From NCBI GenBank assembly GCA_007844125.1, contig CM017559.1, positions 28,910,652 through 28,974,651 of the forward strand: DNA of 64,000 bases. The letters are read 5' to 3'. The translations under genes were made by a program, and so were the position numbers. This DNA is from Sinonovacula constricta (lineage: Eukaryota; Mollusca; Bivalvia; Cardiida; Solecurtidae). Of the stretch, positions 1-13,300 are shown piece by piece. A model generated the notes under the pieces. It was not told the origin of the DNA. It ran no database searches and saw only the letters and a program-made list of their open reading frames with translations. Every line of letters starts with the position of its first letter. Position 1 is the stretch's first letter.

Positions 1-726
1 TTATCTATTTCTTTACAAGTTTGGTGCCTTCATACCACAAACATACAAGTCAATATATTAATTTATCAGTATAATTAACCTGTACCCCTGTTATTGACCT
101 TGTACCAGATTGTACATTTATTGTAACAGTCAGTACCTTACCCAATATTGCACTGACACATTTAACAAGACATCATCAGCTCACATGACATCTGATACAG
201 TTTTAAAGCTGATAAGCAAAGAAAAATATTTTTTTTTAAATAATGCTGAATATTCCAAATTCAATAATTCTTAACTTTTGGTGTATTCTGGGATGATTTT
301 ATGCATCGTGTTTGGTCTATATTTACATGTATTATAATTTGACCCATCTCAATATTCAGTAAGAGGTCTTGGTTATCTCGGAATTATTACTGGACTTAAA
401 AGCCTAAAGAGGTTTAACAATATTCATTGTAGTTTATGAGGTAAAATTTTATATTACCTAAAACCTAAATCCAGCCAGTTTTTCTGACAAAGTTAAAGTT
501 ATAATCTGTATGGAACCACTAACACATCTGTGTATGTACAATATACTCTGTTATCTTGCATAATATATTATGCACATTATTACCTTCAACTTTTATAATG
601 TAGCAAAGTTAATATTTCTCTATATTTATCCAAAGTAACACAGATTGTGAAGTTATTGCCATAAAGAGAAAGCAACAGTAGAGTGTTGACCTTGTTGTTT
701 AATGAAGCTTTGTTCTGAAGGTGAAT
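1..726. other. Left flank, no exon seen
   Basis: AT-rich sequence with no recognisable coding exon or repeat. It is presumably TRPM intron, because the first exon seen in the window starts well inside the protein. A very short exon cannot be excluded by eye. Confidence 0.5.
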
Positions 727-953
727 GGGGCTACCCTTGGCCAAACAGCAGAGTCACTGTCTTCTAACACCTCAGCCCCTCACTGCTTAGGTTCGAGTCC
801 CAGATAGGGCAAGAACTTTTATGTGGGGAGGTCTTCCAGCTGAACTGTGGTGCACCTGTGGTTCTACCCAGTCATATGTCTAGAGTTTATGCAACCAATA
901 CTTAGCTACTCATCACTAATTAGACTATAATTGTGTTGGTGTGATGTAGAAAA
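727..953 (+). repeat. tRNA-derived SINE, family C, copy 1
   Basis: A tRNA-like head with a B-box-like GGTTCGAGTCCC is followed by the family C body (GTGGGGAGGTCTTCCAGCTG, then a TCTACCCAG block) and the tail CATAATTGTGTTGGTGTGAT. The A-box region is worn. Ten more copies or pieces of this family lie in the window. Confidence 0.8.
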
Positions 954-975
954 AACACTAACAAATCAGAATGTG

Positions 976-1095
976 ACCACAATGTTGACAAGCCTAAGAT
1001 TGTTAAATGAACCTTTGCTAAGAAGGTGACCACAATGTTAACATGGGTAGGGTTGTTAAATGAAGCTTTATGAAGGAGGTGACCACACTGCTATA
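976..1095 (+). repeat. 53-bp direct duplication before exon 1
   Basis: Two copies of about 53 bp begin GACCACAATGTT (976 and 1029), and a third partial copy starts GACCACACTGCT at 1081. The start of exon 1 (GGTGACCACGCTGCC, near 1153) resembles the repeat start, so the 5' part of that exon may share its origin. Confidence 0.6.
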
Positions 1096-1123
1096 AAAAC
1101 ACACAAATCCTGTATTTTAACAG

Positions 1124-1303
1124 CCCCAGTCACAAGCTAACCTTGGCCAGTTGGTGACCACGCTGCCATGTCTGGTAAACACAGGCAAAGCAGAGGAGCT
1201 GTTTCCTTACCCATTCCATGACCTCATGATCTGGGCAGTCCTCATGAAGAGGCAGAGAATGGCACTTTTCATGTGGCAGCACGGAGAAGAACCCATGGCC
1301 AAG
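1124..1303 (+). CDS. TRPM: TRPM exon 1 (in window): pre-S1 cytosolic region
   Basis: Encodes 60 residues including [17 protein letters not shown] and [14 protein letters not shown], one of the most conserved cytosolic stretches of TRPM1/3/6/7. The donor is AAG followed by GTGAGTGG, phase 0. The acceptor is less certain: TATTTTAACAG ending at 1123 has a fair pyrimidine tract and an in-frame TAA sits just before it, but AG at 1150 would also give an open exon. The first 9 residues are therefore tentative. The donor merges directly into a minisatellite. Confidence 0.85.
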
Positions 1304-4300
1304 GTGAGTGGGTATGAGTTAAAAGTGTGTTTGAGGGAGTGGGTGGGTGAAACTGGGTGTGAGATAAAAAGTTTGTGAGAAATAGTGAGTGAGTGGCACT
1401 GGGTGCGAGATTAAGTGTGCAGAAGGTGGTGGTTGAGTGGTACTGGGTGTGAGATTGTTTGGGAGGGTGTGGTTAAGTGGCAGTGGGTGTGAGATTAAGT
1501 ATGCAGAAGGTGGTGGTTGAGTGGTACTGACTGTGAGATTAAGCATTTGGTAGATTGTGGTTAATTGGCAGTGGGTGTGAGATTATGTTTCTTGAAGGGT
1601 ATGGTTAAATGGCACTGGGTGTGAGATAGAAGTTTGTGGGAGTGAGTGACACTGGGTGTGAAACAGAAGTTTGTGGGAGTGATGTGAGTGGCACTGGGTG
1701 TGAAATAGAACTTTGTAGGAGTGAAAAAGTGGCACTGGGTGTGAGACAGAAGTTTGTGAGAGTGAGTGAGTGGCACTGGGTGTGAGATAGAAGTTTGTGA
1801 GAGTAAGTAATTGGCACTGGGTGTGAGATAGAAGTTTGTGGGAGTGATGTGAGTGGCACTGGGTGTGAGATAGAAGTTTGTGGGAGTGATGTGAGTGGCA
1901 CTGGGTGTGAGATAGAAGTTTGTGAGAGTAAGTAATTGGCACTGGGTGTGAGATAGAAGTTTGTGGGAGTGATGTGAGTGGCACTGGGTGTGAGATAGAA
2001 GTTTGTGAGAGTAAGTAATTGGCACTGGGTGTGAGATAGAAGTTTGTGGGAGTGATGTGAGTGGCACTGGGTGTGAGATAGAAGTTTGTGGGAGTGATGT
2101 GAGTGGCACTGGGTGTGAGATAGAAGTTTGTGGGAGTGATGTGAGTGGCACTGGGTGTGAGATAGAAGTTTGTGGGAGTGATGTGAGTGGCACTGGGTGT
2201 GAGATAGAAGTTTGTGAGAGTAAGTAATTGGCACTGGGTGTGAGATAGAAGTTTGTGGGAGTGATGTGAGTGGCACTGGGTGTGAGATAGAAGTTTGTGA
2301 GAGTAAGTAATTGGCACTGGGTGTGAGATAGAAGTTTGTGGGAGTGATGTGAGTGGCACTGGGTGTGAGATAGAAGTTTGTGGGAGTGATGTGAGTGGCA
2401 CTGGGTGTGAGATAGAAGTTTGTGGGAGTGATGTGAGTGGCACTGGGTGTGAGATAGAAGTTTGTGGGAGTGATGTGAGTGGCACTGGGTGTGAGATAGA
2501 AGTTTGTGGGAGTGATGTGAGTGGCACTGGGTGTGAGATAGAAGTTTGTGAGAGTGAATGAGTGAGTGGCACTGGGTGTGAGATAGAAGTTTGTGGGAGT
2601 GATGTCAGTGGCACTGGGTGTGAGATAGAAGTTTGTGGGAGTGAATGAGTGAGTGGCACTGGGTGTGAGATAGAAGTTTGTGGAAGTGATTGAGTGAGTG
2701 ACAATGGATGTGAGATTGAAAGTGTTTGGGAAAGTGTGGTGAAATGGCTCTGGGTATAAGATTAAAAGTGCGTGGGATGTGGTTAAGTGCTTATGGTTTG
2801 TAAGTCCCAGAGGTATAGTAGCCATTCTCATAAAGCAACAGACAATACTCTTTGTTGATGTGGTGGCATAAAGTGGAGCCTATAGCCATGTCCTGTGGGG
2901 GTTTGATGAATGGAAAGAAGTAAGTGTTGGTGTGTGGGTTTGAGTTAATATGCATTTATCAATCTTGTCATTGTGATTACTGGTATGGGAAGTTTTATGC
3001 TTTTGTTGTCAATAACAAAGTTATTAACTTTTTGAAATCACTGTTTAAAAAAAATCATTTTAATTTAAACTTGTTGTTTTAATATATCCATTTGGTAATA
3101 TATATTTTATGCTCAGAATCAAATCTTGGCTTACAGATATTGGGTGTTTCATCATAAATCTTAAGATCAATTGAAGTCTTATGAACACTCCTATGTCCGT
3201 TTCAACAAACTGTCATAAGTGTGATTGGTAGCAAATCAATCAACAGCACTCGTAAGATTTAAAAGCGATTTTGCTTTTAGAGCAATTTTTTAAATATTAA
3301 TGAAACAAAGGAAAACCATTCTTAAGAGGAAAAAAAACGATCTAAAGATTTATGATTAAAAGCACCCATTATAAACACATAAGATACAATTCACTGTTTC
3401 ACTTTTCTCAGGCTCTGATGGCATGCAAGTTATTCAGGGCCATGGCCCATGAGGCCGACCAAGATGATCTTGAGATAGAGATTCCAGACGAACTGAGGAA
3501 ATATGCAGAGTAAGTACTTTTCTGCAGTAGATGCAATAGAACTGAGGAAATATGCATAGTAAGTACTTTTCTGCAGTAGATGCAATAGAACTGAGGAAAT
3601 ATGCAGAGTACGTACTTTTCTGCAGTAGATGCAATAGAACTGAGGAAATATGCAGAGTAAGTACTTTTCTGCAGTAGAACTGAGGAAATTTGCAGAGTAA
3701 GTACTTTTCTGCAGTAGATGCAGTAGAACTGAGAAAAAATGCAGAGGAAGTACTTTTCTGCAGTAGAACTGAGGAAATTTGCAGAGTAAGTACTTTTCTG
3801 CAGTAAATGCAATAGAACTAAGGAAATATGCAGAGTAAGTACTTTTCTGCAGTAGATGCAATAGAACTGAGGAAATATGCAGAGTACGTACTTTTCTGCA
3901 GTAGATGCAATAGAACTGAGGAAATATGCAGAGTACGTACTTTTCTGCAGTAGATGCAATAGAACTGAGGAAATATGCAGAGTAAGTACTTTTCTGCAGT
4001 AGAACTGAGGAAATTTGCAGAGTAAGTACTTTTCTGCAGTAGATGCAGTAGAACTGAGGAAAAATGCAGAGGAAGTACTTTTCTGCAGTAGATGCAAGAT
4101 GGTAAAACAATTTTATGTAAATGTGACAAAAATACAGAGACGGGACATAACACACAAAAAGCAAAACCATCATTTACCACCTTGGAACAGTCAGTCGGCA
4201 AAAGGACCAACTGGGGTGCTTAAACCTGGTTTGTGGAGCGCTCCAACCTCACACTTCTTGAAAGTTTTTCTTTCGAACACTGTAAATAAAAATATCCGGT

Positions 4301-7300
4301 TAAAATGAAACAACTAACAGTTAGCACCTGCATCGGGAGTTAAAACAGATACAATGAACTTGTATACATACATAATATCTAGTAATAAAAAAAAAACTAT
4401 CAACATATGTACCGTAGATAAAAGCCTTGGCAACGTAAAAGTTCCAAGTGAGAGAGTAGCTTGAAATAAAACAGCTCAAACACTGATATATAATAAGAAC
4501 AATTTAAATTTGTCATACAATGCTGCCAACAGCGTCAAAAGTGAAATGTAAAAAAACACGAAAGAAATCATCGAATTTCAGAAAACAACCCAAACCAACA
4601 AAATAAAATTGAGTATTGTTAAGAGTTACTAGGTTATAAGTTTTTAAATAACATATCACAGTCAATGCGAATGTCCGTCGGTCAGTCGGACATGTCCGAT
4701 AGATTTCTAATATGACCGACGAAAACGTCTGTTATCATCAGACATAATGTCTGGTGACAATGTTTAATGAAAATTCTGAAACGAACATGAATGTTTCTTC
4801 CCTAACATCGGCAATCTCCCATTCTTGGTCTGTTAAATAGCTAAATAGCACAGCGCAACGTGACGTAACACATGTCCATGAACGCAGACGGATCACAGCA
4901 GTATTAAATAAGCGTCTGTGTGATACGATTTTGATGAACTTGGTACTTATCCTTAAGCCCATGTATGCGAAGTTGCGATTGCCATGGATGGCAGTTGCAG
5001 ACACATTTTCACATGTAAAAGGTAATAAACCTTTACCACTAAAGAAAATAAAAACAGACGAGGAAGCACGCAAGGGATATGAAGAAAAAACGGGAAAGAA
5101 CGTTTCCTGAGTCATTGAAAAATATATTTACATGGGTAACCTTCGACGCAGTTAAAAGAAATAACTTCTATGTTAAGTAATAGGAATTAGGAAACGTCGG
5201 AGAAGTGGCAGGGTGTAACATGAAAATTGAGGCTGCAAAGTAACATAATGTGTCAAATACTCATATGGAAAAATGACAGGAAAAAAAAGGCTGAACCCCA
5301 CCCAGCTTTTACTGTAAGTGTCAGATGCAGGCCGTTCATTGCTTTTATGTAGATATTAGGAGAGTGATATGCCTGGCTGAGAGTATTAATTCAAACATCA
5401 GGCTAAGAAAATTGTTGTGACAAACCTTTTTGAGCAACACTTATACAGTATTACTTATACAGTAACACTGTATTTACATTTTTAAGTCTAAAACAACCAA
5501 TCAATATGTTTAAATTTATGCTTTAAAGCTAAGTATTTCTAATGCTTGTAATAAAACAGCAATTAAGATCAATAATTCAATTTGTTGTTACAAAAAATGT
5601 AAAAAAACATTGTGACTGGTAAAAATTTGGTGTGACTGATAAACTTTTTGTGTTTACCAGTCATCATGTCCTGTGAAGGGAAAAAAGTTTTCGCGTAGGT
5701 CGATATCATAAAAAGCCGAGGATTTATCCGCATTTAGCATAATATAATAAAGCTACAAAAATCCCGATGTTATACCTATTGTGCAATCTCATGTAAAGGG
5801 CATGGAGACTGCTGAAGTTGTCTCACCTGTATAAAGCTTAATGGAAAAGACAAGAAATCCGTCAGTGCCTGTCCAATTATGGCTTTAAGTCACTATTTTC
5901 ATAGAGTCTCAACAACCTGTCCAGTCATCGTGTAAATTAAAAGCAATGCAAGTTCTTGACTTTAAAAGGGTCATTTGCAAGCACTGCAGTACAATGAAGG
6001 ATTTTAGGGTTGTAAACGGCAGCAATAAATTTTCTGATAAGTTTTGTAAAGTGGTCAGAAAAGTTATTGAGACCCATGATTTTCTTTAACTTGTATAAAA
6101 CATTTCCATAAAATGCAGGATGGCTTATGCTTTTCTGGATAAGTAAGTCAATAATTATTTGAAAAAAGAAGAAGTCATTATTTTTAATTTTAATGATTAA
6201 TACATTTTCCAGTTTCTATAAAGTCATGGTTATTTTTTAAACTTTAAGTTGTGCTATCAAATTGTGGTGGCTGTGTTTTCTAGCTGAAGTGTAAAAAAAA
6301 AGTAGGTGTTTAAAGGTCTTAAGTTATTCTCAACTCTTATCCACAGAGAGTTCCAAACCCTTGCCCATGAACTGTTGGAGCACTGTTACAAGATTGATGA
6401 TGACTACACGCAGCAGTTGCTCACTTATGAGTTGAAGAACTTCAGTGACCAAACGTGTCTCAGTCTTGCAGTTGCAGCCAGCCATCGAGAGTTCTTGGCG
6501 CACACCTGCTGTCAGATTCTCCTCAACGACATGTGGTTCGGAGGTCTACGCATGAGGAAGAGCACGAGTATTAAGGTAAACAGACAGGGATAGTGGGAAG
6601 GATTTAAATGGAAGTTGGTATTTTAATGTTTAAAGTTTAGTTCTACATTCAACATGCAGTTACGGGGTCTTTGAATGAAGGGTTGTACAGCCTTGATATA
6701 TCCTGTAGCATTTTGTGGTGTTTTCTGAGTTTGTATGATACTTATGTCCCATTGTAGGTGATGCTGGGTATCCTGTTCCCCCTGTACATCCTGGCCATGG
6801 AGTTCAAGAGTAAGGAGGAGCTGCAGCTGATGCCCCAGACCATGGAGGAACATCTTGATGAACTCAATGACAGTGATGACAGTGATAATGACATTGTTTC
6901 TGTCAGCTCTTTTGAGGACGATCAGGTAAAAGGATATATAAACAGATACCAATTTGCCTCTTTCTAATGATTATCAATACTGTTCGGACCAGACCTGGTA
7001 GAGTAATCGTTAGAGTGTCTGCTCCAGGTACTGGGGGGCCCCAGGTTCGATCCTGGGCAAAGACATACCAAAGTCATTAAAAATGGTAGTGGTATAGCTC
7101 CCATGCAAACACTGAAGCAAATATAAGGGTAGTTTCACAACTGGTTGGCTCAGTGTCAGGATAATGTGACTAGGTGTGGTATCATGCCAGGTGTTCACAG
7201 CATGCTATACACAGGGTTTTCCCTGACGCACAAATTTGTGTGTTTTGGCGCATATTTTCGACAGATGACCCGCAAAATGAACTTACATTGCGACACACTG

Positions 7301-10300
7301 GACGCACAAAATGAATTAATCCACAGCCATAATTTATTGTCTTCTATGACATTGATCTTTGTCAGCTCGTCAAACTGTTGCAAAAAGCATTTAAGTATCA
7401 ATTTGCTTCAGTTAGACAAAGTATTTTGTAAATAAACGTCCATTATTTGTTGTCTTAATACTGCCATCCGGTCCACCCAAACGATACATGTACTGCATTT
7501 AGATGACTGGGAACCAGCAATTCTGTGTAGTTAGACGCTGTTTCATGTTTAGCATTTCTTCAAAGCGTCGCAATATTAATGATCGTTAAGTTTAGAACGC
7601 GGCTAAAATCGGCCCGTGAATACGCTACATTTCAAAGGTTTGGATGAGTTTTATCGCATAAATCTTTTAGAACATAGTTAAGTAATACATTGCATATTAA
7701 TTTTAAGCAAATATATGTTTGGCTTTAGAAACCAAACGGTCTAAGGCAATATATTAAAAACACTACAATGTCAAATTTAACGTTATGTAGGAAAGACATG
7801 TAGGTTGAACCAATATGAGTACGAATACCTAAGGTTTGACTGGTTTTTGTTTTTGCAACAAAAATCCAAAAGTGAACCATAAACAATTCTAAAAATGTAA
7901 ACCAGTCTGTCAAAATGTCTCAGTCCAAGCTGACGACGTTTTTTTCAAACAAAACAAAGTAAATCATCAACTCTGCCTGAAAATGAACCCCTGCCTGGTC
8001 CGAGTTCGCCAAAAAAAGACTATATGTTCTAATAGAGATATATTTCTGAGAGTGAGTCAGATAGAGAAAATGCTTTCACATTTTAAAATCTGAAATGTAC
8101 AATATGTGATTTTGTTTTGTTTTAAAAGTATAAAACATAAATGAACAATTTAGTTCTGTTTTTAAGGTGCAAGACTATTAGTAAAGTGATTATATAATGT
8201 GACCCCCAAAATTTACCAATGACCCCCAAATCATAAACCTAGGGGGACACTGTGACCCCTTAAAAAAATTTTCAAGGGAAAACCCTGTATACACAGTTAA
8301 GGCAGCACTATATCCGCTTCAAGTTGACACCATCTCTAGATAACTGAAATACTGGGATGAAAAATCCAATAAATAGACATACTATTCATTCTCAAAAGTC
8401 ACATTGATAGTAATCATTGCTATTATCTTCATTATCAATTTTGTCATCATCTTTATTGTGACAAGCATCATCATTGTCCTTGTCATCATCATTATCATCA
8501 TCATCATAATTTTCTGGACCTGGTAGCACAATGGCTAGACAAACATCCCAAGTATGGGAGGTCCAGGGTTCAATTCCTACAAACATCATCAAAATCATCA
8601 TCATCACCATCATCACCACCACAACCACCACTTCCATCATATTCAAACAGTCTTTGCCCTTTCAGTAATAAACGAGTTATTGAGATTTAGATCAGCTTTA
8701 GTTTAAAAGTATGCATGTGTATCAAAAGGTAAATGAAAAATTGTTTAGAGCACATACGGATCATGTGGTGTTTACTTTCTGCACTGAACGATGCAATATC
8801 AAGAAGTAGTTTTTAGGAGGATTAATTGCTGTCGAGGCTGCAAGAATAATTGTATTTCTATTCATAAATCTTCCTGGATAACTGATGGTAATTGTTGCTG
8901 TTGTTGCAAAGTAAAGTAATGTACTTACACTATGATCTAATATATATTATGTGTGGAAGGTGTTGCAGCAGATGTACACTGGAAAACATGTAGTGATGTA
9001 ACTTTGTTATGAAAGATAGGCTTTTAATCTGTTTAAATTCCCTAGCATAGAGGTAATAAAAATGGTGAAAAAGTAAAACTGTGAGAATACAGGTTCAAGC
9101 AAGAATAATAAAATCCAACGCACCATAATAGAATCATCTGTTTAGAAAATATCATGGGAAATTCATTGAGGCTGACTGTAAACTAACACTGAAAACACTG
9201 GAAAAAGGGTAGTCATTTTGACGATTCCGAAGCACACTGGAAATATAAAATATTCAGTTTAATCTATAGTCTACATAGGTGTCTGTGGTATATTGAGGAA
9301 TCTTTACTTCCAAAAATAACTGAACATTGCTAGTAACATTAGTAATTGCTATTATTTACAAAAAGAGGAAATGGTAAAATGTGTCTGAGTTGTTGATTTA
9401 TAATGTTTATATTTTGGTAAATTGCAAGTTGCCTATGTGGGAATATTGATGCATTCCATGAAAACAAATACACAGACTAAGAACAGCTTAACTCAATAAA
9501 TACTTACATAACCATAAAATCAGGTAAAGCCAACATTTTGATCCCGTGGCATATGTTAAATGATTTTCAATTTTGTACTTCCATGTTTCATACCCTTTCA
9601 TGAAAGTGTAAAAATGCACTTGATAATTTTGAAATTCACAATCATTAAACATCAACAAAATGCTTTTCCACCAAATCTTGGTCTTAAATGTTATAGAAAT
9701 CATGATGTATTGAAGGTCTTCATAGTGTTAAACTTTCAATTATAATTTAATTTTGAAAGCAGAATCTAGAAATCTATATTCTATTTGTGATTCAAGACAA
9801 CAGTTATGCTGCAACTATAAATGCTAGGAAGAGACATAGATCTAGGATAGTTAAATTTATTCAATTTGTAGATTATTGAAACATTTTCTTACCATTTCAA
9901 ATAATGAAAAATACAATTTCATCTTGGACATACAAGAATGATAATTATTATGATAACTGCTCCACTGTCTGTCTTTTCATTGTAAGCCTGTCTACAGCGT
10001 CAATGTAAAACAACAACAACAACAAAACAACATCCTAATAGTACAGTTTAAGTTTTTCAGTAACTTAGGTCTGCTTCATTAGTCATTATATCATTATATT
10101 CAGCTTTTGACACCTGTTTAAGTTATACAATTGCGCAATGCCACCGTAGCTGTTTCAACTTTGACTTTAAATTATTAAATCTATTTCAGATGAAGGTAAA
10201 AATCTGTATATTCTAACAGATATTGTAATTTTAGTTTCTCCTATCTATCCCAGAATGCATATGCAGAGGAAATAGAGTCCAGTTTCTCATCAGCTGTGGT

Positions 10301-13300
10301 CGCCAGCCAGATCCCCAAGGACAATGGTTTACCAGTGGGGGACATGAGCATGTACGTGAACCACGTGTACAAGAAGAAAAACAGTCCTCTCAGACTTGGC
10401 AAGAAAATCTACGAATTCTACAACGCACCCATCACAAAGTTCTGTGCTCATTCTGTAAGTAAAGAACTAGGCCCCACTTTCAGGAACATTTTTTGCCAAG
10501 ATTTTGCTCAGGCTTAAACTTTTTCTGCCAAAATGCTTCCTAACAGGAGCATAATGTTACACGCCCTCAGTTTTATACACTGTCACCTTGATTGTTGTAT
10601 CACATTATTCAACATACATGTGCACTTTCAATGAGGCGAAAGTGGGAGATTTTCACTTGCAAATTGGGAGATTTGTTATTTTCATGTAAACAAATATAGA
10701 AGTTATCTGTTTCCAAAAAGGGAGATTTCTGAAAATGTGAAAAAGACCACTCATTTTCAAATAAATTTAAACCTTAATAGAGGGAGTCTCCCTCCAAAAG
10801 CAGGAGAGTTTACATGTATGATTAAAATGGAGGAAAAAAGAATCCTATGAGTGAAATACTTAGCAATCAAACTTTATGGGCAGAATTTCAGCTGAGAAAT
10901 GTTTTTGCAAGTGGGGATAGAGAACTGTCACAAAAGTTTATATGTCTTAATTAAACATTGTACCTCACTCTCAAACACTAACAGGTAAACACAAGGGTAA
11001 TGTTCAGTTAAAGTTATATAGTATGTATTTGTATACATCTATAATCACTTTTTTAATGGCCATGAACAATGTATTATTACTTTTTATTATCATTTAAAAT
11101 GTATGCTCATATCATCAGCTTCAAGTCGACACCATCTCCAGATAACTAAAATACTGTTGGTGGGATGATAAACCCAATAAACAAACTCAATATTGTGAAA
11201 TTGGGCTGACCAGTCATGGTAATACCATGGTCTTTGCTCGAGGGTTAGCAAGGGAGTTATACGAGTACCATTAAACCACTTCGGTGTGTTATGGCCAGGT
11301 ATCGAAGCCGGGGCCTCCCATACCTGGAACCGATGCTCTGTTGATTGGTCTACCAGGTCTGATGGGGAGCTGTCTGGCCAGGATCTAGATAAATCCAGGT
11401 CTGATGGGGAGCTGGCTGGATAGGATCTAGATAAATCCAGGTCTGATATGGAGCTGGCTGGCCAGGATCTAGATAAATTGAGGTCTGATGGGGAGCTGGC
11501 TGGATAGGATCTAGATAAATCCAGGTCTGATATGGAGCTGGCTGGCCAGGATCTAGATAAATTGAGGTCTGATGTGGAGCTGGCTGGAAAGGTTATAGAT
11601 AAATCCAGGTCTGATGTGGAGCAGGCTGGATAGGATCTAGATAAATCCAGGTCTGATGTGGAGCTCGCTGGAAAGGTTATAGATAAATCCAGGTGTGATG
11701 TGGTGCTGGCTGGATAGGATCTAGATAAATCCAGGTGTGATGTGGAGCTGGCTGGCCAGGATCTAGATAAATCCAGGTCTGATGGGGAGCTGACTGGAAA
11801 GGATCTAGTAAATCCAGGTCTAATGGGGAGCTGGCTGGCCAGGATCTAGATAAATCCAGGTCTGATGGGGATCTGGCTGGCCAGGATCAAGATAAATCCA
11901 GGTCTGATGGGGAGCTGGCTGGAAAGGATCTAGTTAAATCCAGGTCTGATGGGGAGCTGGCTGGATTGGATCTAGATAAAACCAGGTCTGATGTGGAGCT
12001 AGCTGGACAGGATCTAGATAAATCCAGGTCTCATGCGGAGCTGGCTGACCAGGATCTAGCTAAATCCAGGTCTGATGTGGAGCTGGCTGGCCAGGATCTA
12101 GATAAATCCAGGTCTGATGTGGAGCTGGCTGGAAAGGTTATAGATAAATCCAGGTGTGATGTGGTGTTGGCTGGATAGGATCTAGATAAATCCAGGTGTG
12201 ATGTGGAGCTGGCTGGCCAGGATCTAGATAAATCCAGGTCTGATGGGGAGCTGACTGAAAAGGATCTAGTAAATCCAGGTCTAATGGGGAGCTGGCTGGC
12301 CAGGATCTAGATAAATCCAGGTCTGATGGGGATCTGGCTGGCCAGGATCAAGATAAGTCCAGGTCTGATGGGGAGCTGGCTGGAAAGGATCTAATTAAAT
12401 CCAGGTCTGATGGGGAGCTGGCTGGATTGGATCTAGATAAAACCAGGTCTGATGTGGAGCTAGCTGGACAGGATCTAGATAAATCCAGGTCTCATGGGGA
12501 GCTGGCTGACCAGGATCTAGATAAATCCAGGTCTAATATGGAGCTGGCTGGCCTGGATCTAGATAAATCCAGGTCTAATGGATAGCTGGCTGGCCAGGAT
12601 CTAGATAAATCCAGGTCTAATGGATAGCTGGCTGGCCAGGATCTAGTGAATCCAGGTCTAATGGGGAGCTGGCTGGTCAGGATCTACAAAAATCCAGGTC
12701 TGATGGGGAGGTGTCTGGCCAAGATCTAGATAAATCCAGGTCTAATGGGGAGCTGGCTGGCACAGATCTAGATAAATTTAGGTTTGATGGGGGGGTTGGC
12801 TGGCCAGGATCAAGATAAATCCAGGTCTTATAGGGAGCTGTCTGGCCTGGATCAGATAAATCCGGGTCTAATGGGGAGCATGCTGGCCAGGATCAAGATA
12901 AATCCAGGTCTGATGGGGAGCTGTCTGGCCACGATCTAGATAAATCCAGGTCTAATGGGGAGCTGACTGGCACGGATCTAAATAAATTTAGGTTTGATGG
13001 GGAGCTGGCTGGCCAGGATCTAGTTAAATCCAGGTCTTATGGGGAGCTGTCTGGCCAGGATCTAGATAAATCCAGCTCTGATGGTGAATATGGCTGGCCA
13101 GGATCTAGATAAATCCAGGTCTGATATTGTGCTGGCTGGCCAGAATCTAGATAAATTTAGGTCTGATGGAGAGCTGGCTGGCCAGGATCTACATAAAGCC
13201 AGGTCTGATGGGGGAGCTGGCTGGCCAGGATCTAGATAAGTCCAGGTCTGATGGGTAGTTTGCTGGCCAGGATCTAGATAAATCCAGGTCTGATGGGTAG

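Noticed and set aside
1561..2831. Minus-strand open frames of 210-408 codons
   Set aside because: They follow the 41-42-bp array; several overlapping frames are open at once and the peptide is only the repeat ([16 protein letters not shown]).
3408..4210. Minus-strand frames of 130-247 codons
   Set aside because: Antisense reading of the exon 2-derived array; no non-repeat domain.
4738..5115. 125-codon minus-strand frame
   Set aside because: No recognisable domain; the opposite strand has the better (though weak) transposase-like similarity.
8513..8580. tRNA gene in the ATC tract
   Set aside because: Matches the family A SINE head; not an independent tRNA.
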